Source of the DNA: Martinezella multihospitum
GTDB taxonomy: Bacteria; Pseudomonadota; Alphaproteobacteria; Rhizobiales; Rhizobiaceae
Assembly: GCF_900094585.1 (NCBI RefSeq)
Contig: NZ_FMAG01000007.1
Span: forward strand, 186,001 to 250,000
DNA length: 64,000 bases
Direction of reading: 5' to 3'
The notes under the pieces: generated by a model
Told to the model about the DNA's origin: nothing
What the model saw: the letters and a program-made list of their open reading frames with translations, nothing else
Databases searched by the model: none
Part shown: piece after piece, positions 15,025 through 25,793 of the stretch
How positions within the stretch are numbered: position 1 is the stretch's first letter
Layout: every line of letters starts with the position of its first letter
Position numbers and translations under genes: made by a program

Positions 15025-16092
15025 CTAATTCTTGTAGATGAGCCAACTTTTGGTGAAGTCCTTCTGCATGCCGTCCTGATAGACGCTGCTGCAATTGCGG
15101 CCGGCATTCTTGGCGCAGTAGAGCGCCAGATCGGCCTTGTTATACAGCTCTCCCGAATCGGTTGCTTCCGAAGCCATACAGATGCCGAGCGAGAGGGTGA
15201 TCGGACCATAGTCGACCCTGGTGCGGGAATTCTTGAATGGCGTCATCTGCAGCGTGCGGCGGATCCGCTCGCAGACCGTCGTGACGTCTTCGACGCTGGT
15301 TGCTTCCAGAATCAAGGCGAATTCTTCGCCGCCGATACGGGCAACGAAGACATCGCGTCGTACATTGGCGCGGATGATGGAGGCGACGGTCGCAAGGATC
15401 TTGTCGCCGACTGGATGGCCGAAGGTGTCGTTGATCCGCTTGAAATGATCGATATCGGCAAGTACCAGAGCGGTCGTCGGCCTGGTCAGCTGATTGTCGA
15501 AGATCGAGACCAGCCGGTCCTCAAAGGCGCGGCGGTTCGAAAGCCGGGTCAGTGCATCGGTATTGGCGATGCGCTTGTATTCGTCCAGTTCCTTGCGGAC
15601 CAGCTCCATTTCCTGGCTGCGCTGAGCGACGTTCTCGACGGTCTTTTCCCCATGAGCCATGGTGTCGCCTGTTGCGGCGGCGAGCATGTCGATGGCGCCG
15701 CGCAGCAGTTCGGCGCTGTTGTGGCTCCTCGAACTTATGCTCTCACAGGTCTCGCCAAGCAGGCGATTGTAGCTCTGGAGCGTCGTCTGTTCCTGGCGCA
15801 AGGCACGCAAGACGGCATCCAGTTCCGTGGCCAGGCGGGCATGAGCATCATCAAAGACACGACCTGCGTGATGCGGGAAATATTTGGCGCCGATCTCATC
15901 CAGCTCTTCCTGGGTGGCGCTCTTGCCGAGAGCTGCCAGTTCACGGGTGAGAACGAGATTGGAGCCGATATAGGCTTCGTAGAAAAGTTCGTAATTGCGC
16001 GGAATAGGTGCGATCCCCATGGATCGCATGGCGTATGTAATCTGCCCTGCCACGTCGGGAATTTGCGCCTTGGGCGCAATCGCCGTACTCAT
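15025..16092 (-). CDS. GGDEF-domain diguanylate cyclase
   Basis: A 355-residue protein predicted to make cyclic di-GMP. The C-terminal GGDEF domain (about residues 175-335) has 'DALTRLSNRRAFEDRL', 'DIDHFKRINDTFGHPVGD' and the active-site motif GGEEF at 254-258, so it should be catalytic. The product-inhibition RxxD motif is not found at its usual place five residues upstream (the sequence there reads RRDV). The N-terminal 170 residues are helical and soluble, with no membrane span or known sensor. ATG 16092 is preferred over 16110 because GGAG lies seven bases before it. Neighbours do not suggest the process controlled. Confidence 0.9.
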   Translation of the reverse strand: MSTAIAPKAQIPDVAGQITYAMRSMGIAPIPRNYELFYEAYIGSNLVLTRELAALGKSATQEELDEIGAKYFPHHAGRVFDDAHARLATELDAVLRALRQEQTTLQSYNRLLGETCESISSRSHNSAELLRGAIDMLAAATGDTMAHGEKTVENVAQRSQEMELVRKELDEYKRIANTDALTRLSNRRAFEDRLVSIFDNQLTRPTTALVLADIDHFKRINDTFGHPVGDKILATVASIIRANVRRDVFVARIGGEEFALILEATSVEDVTTVCERIRRTLQMTPFKNSRTRVDYGPITLSLGICMASEATDSGELYNKADLALYCAKNAGRNCSSVYQDGMQKDFTKSWLIYKN

Positions 16093-16239
16093 CGGTGAGC
16101 TCCGTAACATGTATTGGTTAAATCCCTTCTTTATCTATACAAAGATTCTTTGAGAAAATATTAAGGACGTGATTATGAAAAATCCTCTGTGATTACGGTT
16201 TTATTCGGAAATAATTACAATTGAAGAATGGTTTTACAG

Positions 16240-16261
16240 AAGGGGCGCTGATGCACCCCTT
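16240..16261 (-). terminator. Possible terminator after class I fumarase
   Basis: AAGGGG and CCCCTT arms with an extra GC/GC pair form a compact hairpin 30 bases past the fumarase stop on the minus strand. The following sequence (TCTGTAAAA) is only weakly T-rich, so this could be a weak terminator or an mRNA 3' stabiliser before the GGDEF gene. Confidence 0.4.
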
Positions 16262-16290
16262 TCAATATGTTCGATCGTAAGTGGTGGTTT

Positions 16291-17898
<1,608 letters not shown>

Positions 17899-18259
17899 GT
17901 GTGAAACCTTTCAAGCCGGATGGCGGGGAAAATGTTTGGAAACGATCTAAATCTGGCTTGAGGCAAAAGCAATTGTTTGGCTGCTATGTCGAAATCTCAA
18001 AATGGGAGATTGTCGATAGGAGATGCGCGGGACGAGTGCGTCTTTTGATGCTGAAATCTTGTGTCCGGCCCCTCACCCTAGCCCTCTCCCCCCTCATGCG
18101 GGGAGAGGGGACTTGTTCTGTGTTGCGGCACCTACTGAGGTTGTTGATCTTGCATGATCAACTCCCTCTCCTCGCAATGCGGGGAGAGGGTTGGGTGAGG
18201 GGCCATGCACACGGCTGCAACATCGGAGGACATACCCGGATGATCACCGTCCAGTGATA
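17899..18259. other. 361-bp intergenic region between the two fumarase genes
   Basis: It contains the promoter for the class I fumarase (not identified), the large inverted repeat at 18067-18204, and the 3' end of fumC. No open frame in it has coding character. Confidence 0.5.
18067..18204. repeat. Large intergenic inverted repeat
   Basis: The outer arms, 18067-18091 and 18181-18204, are near-perfect inverse copies (GGCCCCTCACCC then CCCTCTCCCC, with TAG or AA between). Each arm is itself followed or preceded by a smaller hairpin (CCCTCTCCCC...GGGGAGAGGG), and a third small hairpin GTTGATC/GATCAAC lies in the middle (18141-18160). This looks like a mosaic palindromic intergenic repeat of the sort found scattered through proteobacterial genomes. 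No coding capacity is seen. Confidence 0.8.
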
Positions 18260-19651
18260 TCACTTCGGTCCGATCATCGTCTCCGGCCGGACGATGGCGT
18301 CATATTCTTCCGATGACACCAGCCCGCTCGCCAGGGCTTCTTCCTTGAGGGTCGTGCCGTTCTTGTGGGCCGTCTTGGCAATCTTGGCGGCGTTGTCGTA
18401 ACCGATCTTCGGCGCCAGCGCGGTCACCAGCATCAGCGAGCGCTCCAGGCCCGCTTTGATATTGTCCTCGCGCGCCTCGATGCCGACAACGCAATTATCG
18501 GTGAAGGAAACTGCCGCATCGCCGAGCAACTGCACCGACTGCAGGAAGTTGTAGGCCATCATCGGATTATAGACATTGAGTTCGAAATGGCCCTGGCTGT
18601 CGGCGAAGGTGAGGGCGGCATTGTTGCCGAAGACTTGAATGCAGACCTGCGTCAGCGCCTCGCACTGGGTCGGGTTGACCTTGCCCGGCATGATCGACGA
18701 GCCCGGTTCGTTTTCCGGCAGCGCCAGTTCGCCGAGGCCGGAGCGCGGGCCGGAACCCAGCAGGCGGATATCGTTGGCGATCTTGAAGAGGGCTGCCGCC
18801 GCCGCATTGATGGCGCCATGGCTGAAGACCATGGAGTCATGCGCGGCCAGCGCCTCGAATTTGTTCGGAGCGGTAACGAAGGGCAGGCCGGTAATCTCCG
18901 CAATCTCATGTGCGACTTTCTCGGCAAAGCCGATTGGCGCATTGAGGCCGGTTCCGACTGCCGTGCCGCCCTGGGCGAGTTCGCAAAGGCCCGGCAGCGT
19001 CAGCTCGATGCGCTTGATCGAGGAGGCGACCTGGGCGGCATAGCCGGAAAACTCCTGGCCGAGCGTCAGCGGCGTTGCATCCTGCGTATGGGTGCGGCCG
19101 ATCTTGATGATATGGGCGAAGTCGGCGACCTTCTTTTCCAGCGCCGCATGCAGGTGGCGCAGGGCCGGCAACAGGTGATGGACGATCTGCTCGGCGCAGG
19201 CGATGTGCATGGCCGTCGGGTAGGTATCGTTCGACGACTGGCTTATGTTGACGTGATCGTTCGGATGCACCGGCTTCTTCGAGCCCATGACGCCGCCGAG
19301 CATCTCGATCGCGCGGTTCGAGATCACCTCATTGGCGTTCATGTTCGACTGCGTGCCCGAGCCGGTCTGCCAGACGACCAGCGGGAAATGATCGTTGAGC
19401 TTGCCATCTATGACTTCCTGCGCCGCATCGACGATCGCCTTGCCGAGGGCCGGATCCAACTGGCCGAGCTCCATATTGGCGCGTGCAGCCGCCTGTTTGA
19501 CGATGCCGAGGGCGCGGACGACCGAGAGCGGCTGCTTTTCCCAGCCGATTTTGAAATTGCCGAGCGAGCGCTGTGCCTGCGCGCCCCAATAGCGGTCGCT
19601 GGCGACTTCGATCGGGCCGAAGGTATCGGTTTCGGTGCGGGTGGACGTCAT
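18260..19651 (-). CDS. fumC: Fumarate hydratase, class II
   Basis: A 463-residue cytoplasmic TCA enzyme, cofactor-free, homotetrameric family (aspartase/fumarase superfamily). The signature GSSIMPGKVNP is present, along with 'GSGTQSNMNANEV' and 'HPNDHVNISQSSNDTYPTA', the substrate-binding segments. The N-terminus 'MTSTRTETDTFGPIEV' aligns with E. coli FumC, which is why ATG 19651 is preferred over the upstream start at 19672. Length is normal. It is transcribed in the same direction as the class I enzyme downstream but the long gap with an inverted repeat argues against one operon. In other bacteria FumC is favoured under oxidative stress or low iron. Confidence 0.96.
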   Translation of the reverse strand: MTSTRTETDTFGPIEVASDRYWGAQAQRSLGNFKIGWEKQPLSVVRALGIVKQAAARANMELGQLDPALGKAIVDAAQEVIDGKLNDHFPLVVWQTGSGTQSNMNANEVISNRAIEMLGGVMGSKKPVHPNDHVNISQSSNDTYPTAMHIACAEQIVHHLLPALRHLHAALEKKVADFAHIIKIGRTHTQDATPLTLGQEFSGYAAQVASSIKRIELTLPGLCELAQGGTAVGTGLNAPIGFAEKVAHEIAEITGLPFVTAPNKFEALAAHDSMVFSHGAINAAAAALFKIANDIRLLGSGPRSGLGELALPENEPGSSIMPGKVNPTQCEALTQVCIQVFGNNAALTFADSQGHFELNVYNPMMAYNFLQSVQLLGDAAVSFTDNCVVGIEAREDNIKAGLERSLMLVTALAPKIGYDNAAKIAKTAHKNGTTLKEEALASGLVSSEEYDAIVRPETMIGPK

Positions 19652-20057
19652 CTTCCTGGTCCTGCTTTCCATTGAGACAGATAGCAGCCATATAGGCTCG
19701 AACGGCGCTCATGAAAATATCGAAGCGCCATTCATGACTACAAAAATCATGTTTTCAATGCGATCTTCGGGCGTGCTCTTTTTAACACGCTTGGCATATA
19801 TTCGCGGAGGCGCATTTTCCGCCCCTCAAAAAGCCTGGCAAATTTCAATAAAGGATTAACCAATAATTTCATAATTCGGTGTGGAGTAAGCGCGGAAGAC
19901 GCCACTGCTTCGTCACGTGAAGTTGAGGCATTGAACGAAAGGCGGGGTCTCGCCGTTTTTAGTGTAGTGGGTGTATGATGTCTAAGACATCGCGGCCGAG
20001 TTGAAAACAGCACCGTCGAGCTCGAAGTTACCGTACGATACAGGGACTGATTAGAGA
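19652..20057. other. 406-bp divergent intergenic region
   Basis: It lies between fumC and the L,D-transpeptidase gene. AT-rich patches (19735-19865) could hold promoters but no clear -35/-10 pair can be named. A short stem GGCG/CGCC with a run of five T (19941-19960) points rightward and might end a short leader or small RNA. Confidence 0.35.
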
Positions 20058-21956
20058 ATGAAACTTGCCATCAAAGCCACAGCATCCGTCCTGGCTCTTT
20101 CCTGCTGCCTTTCCTCGATTGGCGCAACCTCTGCCAGCGCTATGACCCTCATGGATTTCATCCGTGGCGGTCAGGGCCGTCAGCAGAGCACGCAGGTTTC
20201 GGCTCCGGTTCCCGTCAACCCGGCGCAGACGCTGAACTCCGTCGAGCCTCCGAAGGCAAAGCAGCCGCTGCCGACCGTCGATGCGCCGAAATACTATACT
20301 TACAAGGCCGATCAGATGCGCTTGGTCTCGACAGCGCATTTCGCCGATCCGGTGGTGACCGGCGCCGTTGCCGACGCCTCTCCCACGCCGATCGCTGTCG
20401 ATACCGACGTCTCGCAGCGCCGCTATCTGGCGGATGCGCGCGTCATGGCGACCAATGACATCGCCAAGGCGATCGAAGCCTATTATGCCGATCAGAGCAA
20501 GCCGCTTCTCTGGGTTGCCGATCACGCCGTCAGCGAAAAGGCCAAGGCTGCCATTGCGGTTCTTGCCGATGCCGGTTCCGTCGGTCTCGATCCCGCCGAC
20601 TATGCGGTGACGCTGCCGAGCGCCGACGCGGCGAATGCCGATCCGGTGATGCGCGATCGCGTGCTCATGCAGTTCGAGCTCGCGCTGTCGAGCAAGATAT
20701 TGATGTTCGTTCAGGATACGGTTCGCGGTCGTCTCGACCCGAACAAGATCTCCGGCTATCACGACTTCAAGCGCAAGGACGTCAACCTGACGGCCATGCT
20801 CGATGTGTTGCGTGCGAGCTCTGATGTCACGGCCTATCTCAACAGCCGCAGCCCTTCCAATTCGCAATTCATGGAATTGAAGGCGGAACTGGCCAAGCTT
20901 CGTTCCGAAGCCGGAACGGACGGCAGCCGTATTTCCATTTCGCTCGCCGGTACGCTGAAGCCGGGCGATAGTTCGCCGGAAATGGCCAATATCGTCAAGG
21001 CGATCGAGCATCGCGGCTCGGATGCACTGAAGACGGCTCACGCCGATCTTTTCTCCGCTTATCTGGGCACGCCAAGCTATACGCCCGAGCTCGTGTCACT
21101 GGTCGAGGACTTCCAGCGCGAAAAGGGTCTGACGGCTGATGGCGTGATCGGTCCGTCGTCCGTTCGCGCCATGGTCGGCGAAAACAATGATGCGAAGATC
21201 CAGAAGCTGGTCATCGCCATGGAGCAGCTGCGCTGGCTGCCGGACGAACTCGGCCCGCGCTATGTCTTCATCAATCAGCCGGCCTTCATGGTCTATTACT
21301 ACAATAACAACCAGGAACAGCTGTCGATGCGCGTCGTCGTCGGCAGCAAGCAGCACCAGACCTTCTTCTTCGAAAATCAGGTGCAGACGGTCGAGTTCAA
21401 TCCGTTCTGGGGTGTTCCGCAGTCGATCATCATCAACGAGATGCTGCCGAAGCTGCGTTCCGATCCGAACTATCTCGACCGCATGGGCTATCAGGTCGAA
21501 GTGGGCGGCCGCGCCGTCGCTTCGTCCAGCGTCGACTGGTACGGCTCGACGAAGAGCATTTCAGTCCGCCAGCCGCCGAGCAGCGACAATGCGCTCGGCG
21601 AGTTGAAGATCCTCTTCCCGAACTCGCATGCGATCTACATGCACGACACGCCGCAGAAGAGTTTCTTCAAGAAGGACATGCGCGCGCTCAGCCACGGCTG
21701 CGTCCGCCTTGCCGACCCGCGCGCCATGGCTGCTGCCGTGCTGAACACCACGGTCGACGATGTCGCCAAGCAGATCGCAACCGGCCAGAACAAGGGCGTG
21801 TCGGTGCCGCAGAAGTTCCCGATCTACATCGCCTACTTCACCGCCTGGCCGAACAAGGACGGCGTCATTCAGTATTTCAACGACGTCTACGACCGCGATG
21901 CCGCCACGCAGAAGGCGATCGATGCGACCTCGAAGGCACGTACCGCTCAGATCTGA
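20058..21956 (+). CDS. L,D-transpeptidase (YkuD domain) with peptidoglycan-binding domain
   Basis: A 632-residue periplasmic enzyme that cross-links peptidoglycan through 3-3 bonds or attaches proteins to it. A signal peptide occupies residues 1-28. A peptidoglycan-binding repeat is visible as 'LVEDFQREKGLTADGVIGPSS' split across about residues 345-375. The catalytic YkuD motif SHGCVRLADP places the active cysteine at residue 548. The size and order (N-terminal scaffold, binding domain, then catalytic domain with an insertion) match the large YcbB/LdtD-type enzymes. Rhizobiales grow from the pole and rely on many such enzymes. It is monocistronic and ends in a strong terminator. Confidence 0.93.
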   Translation: MKLAIKATASVLALSCCLSSIGATSASAMTLMDFIRGGQGRQQSTQVSAPVPVNPAQTLNSVEPPKAKQPLPTVDAPKYYTYKADQMRLVSTAHFADPVVTGAVADASPTPIAVDTDVSQRRYLADARVMATNDIAKAIEAYYADQSKPLLWVADHAVSEKAKAAIAVLADAGSVGLDPADYAVTLPSADAANADPVMRDRVLMQFELALSSKILMFVQDTVRGRLDPNKISGYHDFKRKDVNLTAMLDVLRASSDVTAYLNSRSPSNSQFMELKAELAKLRSEAGTDGSRISISLAGTLKPGDSSPEMANIVKAIEHRGSDALKTAHADLFSAYLGTPSYTPELVSLVEDFQREKGLTADGVIGPSSVRAMVGENNDAKIQKLVIAMEQLRWLPDELGPRYVFINQPAFMVYYYNNNQEQLSMRVVVGSKQHQTFFFENQVQTVEFNPFWGVPQSIIINEMLPKLRSDPNYLDRMGYQVEVGGRAVASSSVDWYGSTKSISVRQPPSSDNALGELKILFPNSHAIYMHDTPQKSFFKKDMRALSHGCVRLADPRAMAAAVLNTTVDDVAKQIATGQNKGVSVPQKFPIYIAYFTAWPNKDGVIQYFNDVYDRDAATQKAIDATSKARTAQI

Positions 21957-21980
21957 GTTGGGTTCGATCAGGAAATATGC

Positions 21981-22008
21981 AAAGGGCGGCTCATCGGCCG
22001 CCCTTTTT
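21981..22008 (+). terminator. Intrinsic terminator after L,D-transpeptidase
   Basis: Perfect 10-bp arms AAAGGGCGGC / GCCGCCCTTT with a 6-nt loop, running into five T (22004-22008). It lies between convergent genes. Confidence 0.88.
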
Positions 22009-22029
22009 GATTTGAAGAATACGAACTTC

Positions 22030-22704
22030 TCAAGCCGCCAGCAGTCCCTCGACCAGTTCCGGCGTCAGCTCGTCATAGTGATAGATGATGCGGTTGGGGC
22101 CGAGCGTTTCCACGCCGACATCGGAATAGCCGAAGGGGACCGCCACCGAAGGCACGCCGGCGTTGCGGGCGACAAGGATGTCGTTGACGCTGTCGCCGAT
22201 CATGATCGTGCGGGCGATATCGCCGCCGGCTCGTTCGATCGTGCCGATCAGATGTTCGGCGTGCGGCTTGCGCACCGTGAAGGTGTCGCCGCCGGTGATT
22301 GCCTCGAAATAATGGGTGAGTTGCAGCCGTTCGAGCAAGGTGCGGGCTAGCGATTCCATCTTGTTGGTGCAGACGGCGAGCTTATAGCCCTTGTTCTTCA
22401 GCGTCGTGAGCGCTGCCAGCAATCCCGGATAGGGCTGGGTGGCGCCCGGCATCGTCTCTGAATAATGGGTTATGAAGCGCTGGAGAAGAGCGGGCAGTTC
22501 TTCCGATGACAGCGTGTAGCCATGCAGTTTGCAGGCCCGCTCGATCATGACCTGCGCGCCATTGCCGACGAGGTGTGTCACGTCGTCATAAGTGACCGGC
22601 GGAAGCTTGAGCGCGGCGATCGTATGGTTCAGGCTGACGATCAGGTCTGCATGCGTATCCAGCAGCGTGCCGTCGAGATCGAATACGACAAGGGGAGATT
22701 TCAC
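22030..22704 (-). CDS. gph: Phosphoglycolate phosphatase-like HAD hydrolase
   Basis: A 224-residue cytoplasmic HAD-superfamily phosphatase. Motif I 'FDLDGTLLDTHADL' supplies the nucleophile and acid aspartates, motif II is 'AVCTNK', and motif IV 'MIGDSVNDI' carries the metal ligands. 'VTYDDVTHLVGNGAQVMIERA' resembles the cap of Gph, which removes 2-phosphoglycolate formed from damaged DNA ends or photorespiration-like reactions. Related HAD enzymes can look alike, so exact substrate is not certain. It is divergent from rpiA. Confidence 0.85.
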   Translation of the reverse strand: MKSPLVVFDLDGTLLDTHADLIVSLNHTIAALKLPPVTYDDVTHLVGNGAQVMIERACKLHGYTLSSEELPALLQRFITHYSETMPGATQPYPGLLAALTTLKNKGYKLAVCTNKMESLARTLLERLQLTHYFEAITGGDTFTVRKPHAEHLIGTIERAGGDIARTIMIGDSVNDILVARNAGVPSVAVPFGYSDVGVETLGPNRIIYHYDELTPELVEGLLAA

Positions 22705-22899
22705 GAGGAATCGGCCTTTGCATAGAAAAGAGTGCGTCTTCCGGAGTTAAAAGATCACGCGGGCAATTGCAACTGAAGCGCCCGAAAGCCTTGGCGGGAA
22801 GGGGTCGGGGATTTCTATATCGCGCCGTTATTTTGGCTTTCGTTTGGCTGGAGAGCCGTGTAAACAGCAGACCAACGTAACAATGGGAGCAGGTGGCGC

Positions 22900-23601
22900 A
22901 TGGACGCCCGCCAGATGAAGATTGAGGCTGCGAGGGCCGCACTGGCTTATGTCGAGAACGGCATGCGGCTCGGCATCGGCACCGGCAGCACGGCGGAGGA
23001 GTTCGTTCGTCTGCTGGCCGAAAAGGTCGCGGCCGGCCTCTCGATCCAGGGCGTTCCCACGTCTGAAAGGACAGCCAAGCTCTGCAACGAGCTCGGCGTG
23101 CCGCTGAAGTCGCTCGACGAGCTTCCGGAACTCGATCTCACCATAGATGGCGCCGACGAGCTGGACGGTAAACTGACCCTGATCAAGGGCGGTGGCGGTG
23201 CGCTGCTGCGCGAGAAGATCGTCGCTGCCTCGTCCGCCCGCATGATCGTTATCGCGGATCAGAGCAAGGTCGTCGAAACCCTCGGGGCCTTTCCGCTGCC
23301 GATCGAGGTCAATCCTTTCGGCCTCGTTTCCACGCGCATCCTCATCGAAAAGGCCGCGTCGCGTCTTGGGCTCTCGGGCGCGCTCAATATGCGCCACTCG
23401 GGTGACAGCCTCTTTGTCACCGATGGGGGGCATTTCATCGTTGATGCATCTTTCGGCCGTATTCCTGATGCAGAGGCGCTTTCGAGCGAGCTTTATTCGA
23501 TTCCCGGCGTTGTCGAACACGGGCTCTTTATCCATATGGCGACACAAGCGATTATTGCCGGCCCTGCCGGTGCGCGCACGTTGCAGGCGAACAATACATA
23601 G
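22900..23601 (+). CDS. rpiA: Ribose-5-phosphate isomerase A
   Basis: A 233-residue cytoplasmic enzyme of the non-oxidative pentose phosphate pathway, interconverting ribose 5-phosphate and ribulose 5-phosphate. The family motifs are all present: GIGTGSTAEEF, 'TIDGADELDG' and 'LIKGGGGALLREKI' with the catalytic lysine and aspartate region. Length is normal. GGGAGCAGGTGG precedes the ATG. The DUF2059 gene follows only 13 bases later, so they probably share a transcript. Confidence 0.97.
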   Translation: MDARQMKIEAARAALAYVENGMRLGIGTGSTAEEFVRLLAEKVAAGLSIQGVPTSERTAKLCNELGVPLKSLDELPELDLTIDGADELDGKLTLIKGGGGALLREKIVAASSARMIVIADQSKVVETLGAFPLPIEVNPFGLVSTRILIEKAASRLGLSGALNMRHSGDSLFVTDGGHFIVDASFGRIPDAEALSSELYSIPGVVEHGLFIHMATQAIIAGPAGARTLQANNT

Positions 23602-23614
23602 GAGCACTCATCTC

Positions 23615-24172
23615 ATGATCAAATTTGCGGGTCTTGGCCGTCTTGCCGCTGCAACCGTCCTTCTCTCCGGCATTGCCTTCGGTTCCGTCAACGCTCAGGA
23701 AGTTTCCGAGGATCAGATCAAGGCTGCGCGCGCCGCGATCAATGCTCTCGGCATCACCAATCAGTTCGACAATATCCTGCCGAACCTCGCAGAGCAGCTG
23801 AAGAGCACGATGATCCAGGCCAACCCGAATTTCGGTGACGCGATCAACTCGACCGTCGATGCCACCGCTCTGGCGCTTGCACCGCGTCGCGCCGATCTCG
23901 AGCGTGAAGCCGCCATCACCTACGCCAAGGCCTTCTCTGCCGACGAGCTGAAGGCGATCGCCGATTTCTACAATTCCGCGGCTGGCAAGAAGCTGCTCAA
24001 GGATGGCCCACTCGCCACCCGCGAACTCTACAAGGCTGCCGATATCTGGAGCCAGGGCATTTCGCGTGACCTCGCCAACCAGAGCAACGATGCCCTGCAG
24101 AAGGTCGTGAAGCAGCCGGTGGCAGCGCCGGACGCCGGTGCTGCTGCTCAGCAGCCTGCGCCGAAGCAGTAA
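23615..24172 (+). CDS. Secreted DUF2059-domain protein
   Basis: A 185-residue protein with a signal peptide (1-27, cleavage after NA) and one DUF2059 domain, all-helical: 'YAKAFSADELKAIADFYNSAAGKKLL' region is the hallmark, where the family name derives. It ends in an Ala/Pro/Gln-rich tail (about 165-185). Periplasmic location is expected; function is unknown. ATG 23615 is chosen because AGGAG precedes it and the signal peptide starts there; the frame is open further into rpiA. It is 13 bases downstream of rpiA and ends before a terminator. Confidence 0.88.
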   Translation: MIKFAGLGRLAAATVLLSGIAFGSVNAQEVSEDQIKAARAAINALGITNQFDNILPNLAEQLKSTMIQANPNFGDAINSTVDATALALAPRRADLEREAAITYAKAFSADELKAIADFYNSAAGKKLLKDGPLATRELYKAADIWSQGISRDLANQSNDALQKVVKQPVAAPDAGAAAQQPAPKQ

Positions 24173-24250
24173 TCAACGGCCGGCCGCCGCAGCGGTTTCG
24201 AAAGCTGCGTTCGTTGTTTTCGGTATCTGCGGCAAGCAGTTACAAATTCG

Positions 24251-24281
24251 AAGCCCGGATCGATTCCGGGCTTTTCTTTTT
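24251..24281 (+). terminator. Intrinsic terminator after the rpiA / DUF2059 unit
   Basis: Arms AAGCCCGGA (24251-24259) and TCCGGGCTT (24265-24273) with a 5-nt loop and a T-rich tail (24272-24281). Confidence 0.85.
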
Positions 24282-24354
24282 GGGTCGCGGCTCCCTATAT
24301 GAGTGCCAACCCCCTGGCGCTTCTTGCGCATCTTCATGACCATAGGAGCCACCG

Positions 24355-25740
24355 ATGCCTTCGTTTGATTTCGACCTTTTCGTGATTGGCGGCGGTTCCG
24401 GTGGCGTGCGCAGCGCGCGCGTGGCGGCGTCGCTCGGCAAGAAGGTCGGCATTGCGGAAGAATATCGCTATGGCGGCACCTGCGTCATTCGTGGCTGCGT
24501 ACCGAAGAAGCTGTTCGTCTACGCCTCGCAGTATAGCGAGCATTTCGAGGATGCGGCCGGCTTCGGCTGGACTGTCGGCGAAAGCAGTTTTGACTGGACG
24601 AAGCTGATCGAGGCAAAGGACAAGGAAATCGCCCGGCTGGAGGGCCTCTATCGCAAGGGGCTCGACAATGCCAAGGCGGAGATCTTCGATACGCGCGCCG
24701 AGCTGGTGGATGCCCACACTGTCAAGCTGCTGAAAACCGGCCAGACCATCACGGCCGAGACCATCGTCATTGCAACCGGCGGCAGGCCGAACCTGCATAC
24801 GGCGCTGCCCGGCCACGAGCTTTGCATCTCGTCGAACGAGGCCTTCCACCTGAAGGAATTGCCGAAAGCGATCCTGATCGCCGGCGGCGGCTACATCGCC
24901 GTCGAATTCGCCAATATCTTCCACGGCCTCGGGGTCGAGACGACGCTGATCTATCGCGGCGCCGAAATCCTGTCGCGCTTCGATCAGGACCTGCGCAAGG
25001 GCCTGCATGAAGCGATGGAAGAGAAGGGCATCCGCATTCTCTGCCACGACATCATCCAGAGCGTCGAGAAGACGGAGAACGGCCTTAGCGTGCGGACGAA
25101 GAACGACAAGGTTCTGACGGTCGATACCGTCATGCTGGCGCTCGGCCGCACACCGAATACCGAAAATCTTGGACTGGAAGCTGCCGGCGTCGCGCTCAAC
25201 GAGCAGGGCGCTGTGATTGTCGACGAGTATTCGCGTACTTCCGTTGCGAACATTTACGCGCTCGGCGACGTCACCGATCGGGTACAGTTGACGCCGGTGG
25301 CGATCCATGAGGCCATGTGCTTCATCGAGACCGTCTACAAGAACAATCCGACGCTGCCGGATCACGAACTGATCCCGACGGCGGTCTTTTCGCAGCCGGA
25401 GATCGGCACGGTCGGCCTGACCGAGGAAGACGCCGCCAAGCGTTATCCGGAGCTCGAAGTCTATCGCGCCCAGTTCAGGCCGATGAAGGCGACGCTGTCG
25501 GGCCGTACCGAGAAGATGATCATGAAGCTGATTGTCAATGCTGCCGACCGCAAGGTGATCGGCGCGCATATTCTCGGCCACGATGCCGGCGAAATGGCGC
25601 AGCTGCTCGGCATCACGCTGAAGGCCGGCTGCACCAAGGACGATTTCGACCGCACCATGGCTGTGCATCCGACCGCGGCGGAAGAATTGGTGACGATGTA
25701 TTCGCCAAGCTATCGCATCCGCAACGGCGAGCGCGTGTAA
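24355..25740 (+). CDS. gor: Glutathione-disulfide reductase
   Basis: A 461-residue cytoplasmic FAD enzyme that reduces oxidised glutathione with NADPH. The FAD motif GGGSGG is at residues 12-17, the redox-active pair Cys43/Cys48 lies in 'GGTCVIRGCVPKKL', the NADPH-binding motif is 'AGGGYIAVEFANI', the second FAD segment is 'IYALGDVTDR', and the C-terminal 'VHPTAAEE' carries the catalytic histidine-glutamate pair. 'RGCVPKKL' rather than the lipoamide form separates it from LpdA. Gene order rpiA / DUF2059 / gor / DAHP synthase is, as I recall, common in Rhizobiaceae. A terminator separates it from DUF2059, so it has its own promoter. Confidence 0.95.
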   Translation: MPSFDFDLFVIGGGSGGVRSARVAASLGKKVGIAEEYRYGGTCVIRGCVPKKLFVYASQYSEHFEDAAGFGWTVGESSFDWTKLIEAKDKEIARLEGLYRKGLDNAKAEIFDTRAELVDAHTVKLLKTGQTITAETIVIATGGRPNLHTALPGHELCISSNEAFHLKELPKAILIAGGGYIAVEFANIFHGLGVETTLIYRGAEILSRFDQDLRKGLHEAMEEKGIRILCHDIIQSVEKTENGLSVRTKNDKVLTVDTVMLALGRTPNTENLGLEAAGVALNEQGAVIVDEYSRTSVANIYALGDVTDRVQLTPVAIHEAMCFIETVYKNNPTLPDHELIPTAVFSQPEIGTVGLTEEDAAKRYPELEVYRAQFRPMKATLSGRTEKMIMKLIVNAADRKVIGAHILGHDAGEMAQLLGITLKAGCTKDDFDRTMAVHPTAAEELVTMYSPSYRIRNGERV

Positions 25741-25793
25741 CGCGCCCGTTTTGGCGCAGAAATCGACTGCACCATAAAAGATCCGCACAGTAG

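Noticed and set aside
19747..20013. 88-codon minus-strand open frame in the gap between fumC and the L,D-transpeptidase
   Set aside because: No ribosome site, no similarity recognised, and lies in a region expected to hold divergent promoters.
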